Source: Granulicella mallensis (GTDB taxonomy: Bacteria; Acidobacteriota; Terriglobia; Terriglobales; Acidobacteriaceae). From it: 64,000 nucleotides of DNA. The DNA is taken from assembly GCF_014203225.1 (NCBI RefSeq), contig NZ_JACHIO010000016.1:95041-159040 (forward strand). Direction: 5' to 3'. Shown one piece after another: positions 61,297-64,000 of this stretch. The notes beneath the pieces were generated by a model, which saw only the letters and a list, made by a program, of their open reading frames with translations, had not been told where the DNA came from and made no database searches. A program made the position numbers and the translations under genes. Numbering within the stretch: the stretch's first letter is position 1; each line of letters opens with the position of its first letter.

Positions 61297-63366
61297 TTAC
61301 CAGACGCGGCAACCGCCGCTGGCGGGCATCATTGGTTGACCGACCTTGCAACCGAAGGCTTTGCCGAACTCATCAAAGTTCTGCACTACCCCCTTCACGC
61401 GCCACTGTCCGGAGCTGTGAGGATCGGTCTTGGCGCCCACGCGTGCCGCCTGCTCGGTCTTGTTCTCGCACCATACCTGGCCGAAGGAGATAAAGAAGCG
61501 CTGCGCCGGTGTATAGCCGTCGATCTTCGCCTCTTCGGCATCCTTGCCTTCCTTCGCCAGCACGCTCTGCAACGCCTGGAAGGCGATGCGGATGCCGCCG
61601 TTGTCAGCAGTGTTTTCGCCGAGCGTCAGATGGCCGTTCAGGTTTTGTCCCGGAGCGACCTCGAAGCCGTCATACTCCTTGGCCTCGCACTCGGTACGGT
61701 CTTTGAACTTGGCGAGATCGTCGTTCGTCCACCACTGGTTGACGTTGCCGTGCAGGTCGTACTTGGCGCCCTGATCGTCAAAGCCATGCGTCATCTCGTG
61801 GCCGATCACCACACCGATTGCGCCGAAGTTCACAGCCGGGTCCTTCGAGTTATCGAAGAACGGAGGCTGCAGAATGCCGGCGGGAAAGTTGATGTCGTTC
61901 TGCGGCGGGTTGTAGTAAGCGTTGACGGTCGGCGGTGTCATGCCCCACTCCGTCTCATCGACGGGCTTACCGTACTTGGAAAGATTACGGTTGTATTCGA
62001 AGATCTCGTTGCGCTGGACGTTGCCCAGCAGGTCGTCACGCTTGACCTCAAGCTTCGAGTAGTCGCGCCAGTGCGCGGGATAGCCGATCTTGTCGCGGAT
62101 CGAATCGAGTTTCTTCTTGGCCTCCACCTTGGTCTCGGGGCTCATCCACGGAAGCTGCGCGATGTCCTGCGCCAGAGCCGCCTCGAGTGCATGGACGAGG
62201 TTCTCCATGTTGTCCTTGGCATCAGGCGGGAAGTTCTGCTTCACCCAGTCCTGGCCAACGGCCTCGCCGAGAGCGCCGTCCGTGAGGCGCGTGCAGCGCT
62301 TCCAACGCGGCTGCTCCTCTTTCTGTCCCTGCAGGGTAGCGCTGAAGAAAGCGAAGTTCTCTTCCTGGAACGGAGCGGAGAGTAGCGGTGCCGCACCGTG
62401 CAGCGTGTGCCAGCGCAGGTAGCTCTTGAGCGAAGAGAGGCTCTCGGTGTCGAGAACGGTGTTCACAGTCGTGAAGAAGCCGGGCGAGCTGACATTGACC
62501 GTCGGAACGCTGCCCATGCCGATGCCCGCAAGAAACTGCGGCCAGTTGTAGTCCGGGGTGAGCTTTTGCATCTCGGCGATGGTCATGATGTGGTAACGCT
62601 TGGCCGGATCGCGCATCTCAACGCGGTCCATCGATCCCTTGGCCAGCGCGACTTCAATGCGCATCACATTGTCGGCTTCCGTAGCCGCCTTTTCGGGAGT
62701 GTCGCCCAGCAGCACGAACATCTTCGTCACGTGGTCGACGTACTGCGCACGAATCTTCACAAAACGCGCGTCAGGATTCAGATAGTAGTCGCGGTCGGGC
62801 AGAGAAAGCCCGCCCTGGCCGGTGCTCAGGATCTGCTTGCTCGAATCCTTCTGGTCCTGGCTGACGCCCACACCCAACAGCTCGCCGCCGCCGTGCTCCT
62901 TGAAGAGAGCGATGTTCAGTGCCGCAAGCTCCTTATTGCTCTTGAGCCCTTCAATCATGGCCAGTTCAGGCTGCAAGGGCTTGGCACCAAGACTATCGAC
63001 CAGGGCAACGTTCATGCAGGCGGCAAAATAGTCGCCGTACTTCTTCTGCAGCGGCGTCTTCGGCGCATCGGCAGCAACCTTCAGCTCGGTATAGAGCAGA
63101 TAGTTGTTGCGATCGGAGAGTTCGTTGAAGCGTCCCCAGCGTACCTGGTCGGCGGGAATAGGATTGTCCTTCTTCCAGTTGCCGCAGGCGTATTGGTAGA
63201 AGTCGGTGCAGGGATCGGCGGTCTTATCGATAGCCGAGACATCGAAGCTGATGGGTTTCTTGGGAGCAGCGGTCGGGCCGGAAGAAGCATCGGCGCTAGC
63301 AAGGTTCTGGGCCAAACACAGTGGAGCGGCCAGGGCGAGCAGACAGGCAGGAACAAACGTGCGCAT
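61297..63366 (-). CDS. Secreted M13-family (neprilysin-like) metallopeptidase
   Basis: A 689-residue zinc endopeptidase. A signal peptide ends near PLCLAQN. The N-terminal domain starts TADPCTDFYQYACGNWKKDN, the family hallmark. The catalytic zinc motif VIGHEMTHGFDDQG (HExxH) lies at about 530. LTLGENTADNGGIRIA supplies the third ligand Glu and a conserved Asp, and the C-terminus ends ASGGCRVW with the family's C-x-x-W. It degrades peptides in the periplasm or outside. The ATG at 63366 follows AAGGAG. Confidence 0.93.
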   Translation of the reverse strand: MRTFVPACLLALAAPLCLAQNLASADASSGPTAAPKKPISFDVSAIDKTADPCTDFYQYACGNWKKDNPIPADQVRWGRFNELSDRNNYLLYTELKVAADAPKTPLQKKYGDYFAACMNVALVDSLGAKPLQPELAMIEGLKSNKELAALNIALFKEHGGGELLGVGVSQDQKDSSKQILSTGQGGLSLPDRDYYLNPDARFVKIRAQYVDHVTKMFVLLGDTPEKAATEADNVMRIEVALAKGSMDRVEMRDPAKRYHIMTIAEMQKLTPDYNWPQFLAGIGMGSVPTVNVSSPGFFTTVNTVLDTESLSSLKSYLRWHTLHGAAPLLSAPFQEENFAFFSATLQGQKEEQPRWKRCTRLTDGALGEAVGQDWVKQNFPPDAKDNMENLVHALEAALAQDIAQLPWMSPETKVEAKKKLDSIRDKIGYPAHWRDYSKLEVKRDDLLGNVQRNEIFEYNRNLSKYGKPVDETEWGMTPPTVNAYYNPPQNDINFPAGILQPPFFDNSKDPAVNFGAIGVVIGHEMTHGFDDQGAKYDLHGNVNQWWTNDDLAKFKDRTECEAKEYDGFEVAPGQNLNGHLTLGENTADNGGIRIAFQALQSVLAKEGKDAEEAKIDGYTPAQRFFISFGQVWCENKTEQAARVGAKTDPHSSGQWRVKGVVQNFDEFGKAFGCKVGQPMMPASGGCRVW

Positions 63367-63602
63367 GGAACTCCTTGAAAAAACAACAATCAACGCTATG
63401 CCAGAGAGCATACCTCCGAAAAGGTTCTCTTCGATAGAGCGAAGCTAACGGTTGTTTCGAGGACGAACAGGGAGAAGGGAAAGTTGCCCGGCGGGTGCCT
63501 TTGTTTTTGTCATTCTTTTGTCACGCCCAACAGGGAGGCAGAAAGGCAAAGCAAAATTGCCAGACTAGGCAATGTCTCAAACGGCCATTCGGGATGGGGA
63601 TC

Positions 63603-63935
63603 GAGCCGTGCAAATCGCTTCTTGCCGGAAGAACCGGAAGGGCCTGGCTTCAGCCAGGCCGTAGGAGTGAGGCACGATCCCCTTCCACTCTGCCGAAGGC
63701 CGGAGCATAGGCGTAGCCGAAGCAACTGAATTGCCCTCCTCTATGCCGTCAAGACTGCGAGGGGCTCACCGGGATATATCCGTGGCCGGCGCGGCTTGTT
63801 TCGCCATGACCAAAGAAGGCAATTTGGTCATTACGCCTGCGGGCTTCACTCCAGCCTTCGGCAGAGTTGAAGCGCCTTTGAATGATGCTTTGGCGGCACG
63901 GTTTCACAGGCTGCGGAAAAAGGGTGTTACCGCTG
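63603..63935. repeat. Composite repeat family F, copy 2
   Basis: Same order of blocks as 57976-58346, with a perfect GGCCTGGCTTCAGCCAGGCC hairpin at 63641-63660 and the TCTGCCGAAGGCCGG / CCAGCCTTCGGCAGAG inverted pair. With plain sequence before and after, it fills the 3' end of the window; no gene is supported in 63367-64000. Confidence 0.8.
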
Positions 63936-64000
63936 CGTGTTTGTTCCTGTAATGAAGGAAGAGGGTTTTTCAGCCTTTGCTTTTGTGGGTGTAACGCGGT

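Overview
The window looks like chromosomal DNA from a soil acidobacterium of the Granulicella/Terriglobus/Edaphobacter type (Acidobacteriaceae). This is inferred from gene content, not from a marker gene. The DNA is GC-rich. It carries a TonB-type receptor with an N-terminal carboxypeptidase-regulatory-like domain, surface beta-propeller 'lactonase' lipoproteins, secreted M13, M28 and S9 peptidases, and many intergenic palindromic repeats. No rRNA, tRNA, CRISPR array, prophage or intact transposase gene was seen. The sequence begins inside an M28 peptidase gene and ends in a repeat.

Layout. 1-3.7 kb: partial M28 peptidase, a LysW-like zinc-ribbon carrier protein overlapping a small secreted beta-sandwich protein, a Y-family DNA polymerase and an RDD membrane protein. 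3.8-8.2 kb: one operon with an ABC-2 exporter (ATPase, permease), a DesK-like histidine kinase, a LuxR-type regulator and GluQRS. 8.5-14.6 kb: a lipoprotein, an S9 peptidase, CysS and an EamA transporter. 14.6-24 kb: TonB receptor with a small Cys/His-rich secreted protein, EtfBA, a polytopic glycosyltransferase-like protein, then a second small Cys-rich protein, a porin-like protein and a MerC-type protein. 24-29 kb: an ArsB-type permease directly behind a membrane FeS/CCG oxidoreductase that resembles ETF:menaquinone oxidoreductase, then small proteins. 29-38 kb: SIMPL protein, a site-2-protease homologue lacking its metal motif, SDR, VOC and TIM-barrel isomerase genes, an O-methyltransferase, TrpS and ScpA. 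37.7-46.8 kb: DUF2442/DUF4160 pair, GNAT, thioesterase, LysR regulator, GH13 enzyme, aldo-keto reductase, purine nucleoside permease-like protein, FAD monooxygenase, macro-domain protein. 47-57.6 kb: PiT phosphate transporter, DUF4230 protein, acyltransferase, nucleoside-hydrolase-like protein, PyrH, a large beta-helix-like secreted protein, AIM24/TIGR00266 protein, DUF4870-like protein, dienelactone hydrolase. 58-63.4 kb: two paralogous lactonase-fold lipoproteins and an M13 peptidase.

How genes may work together. EtfAB (18.3-20.1 kb) and the FeS membrane protein (25.5-27.4 kb) could form an electron path from acyl-CoA dehydrogenases to menaquinone. The ABC exporter and two-component genes form a sense-and-export module arranged like Bacillus yvfRSTU. 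The M50-like, TrpS and ScpA genes look like an ancestral housekeeping cluster that has been interrupted by metabolic genes and has lost the neighbouring ScpB.

The most striking non-coding feature is a set of dispersed imperfect palindromes in nearly every longer gap, named here families A to I. Several share a short hairpin with a TTCA/TGAA loop, and two F copies show compensatory stem changes. A 237-bp element at 57.7 kb has perfect 16-bp inverted ends (including a flanking TA) and sits against a broken family-C repeat, which makes it a candidate MITE.
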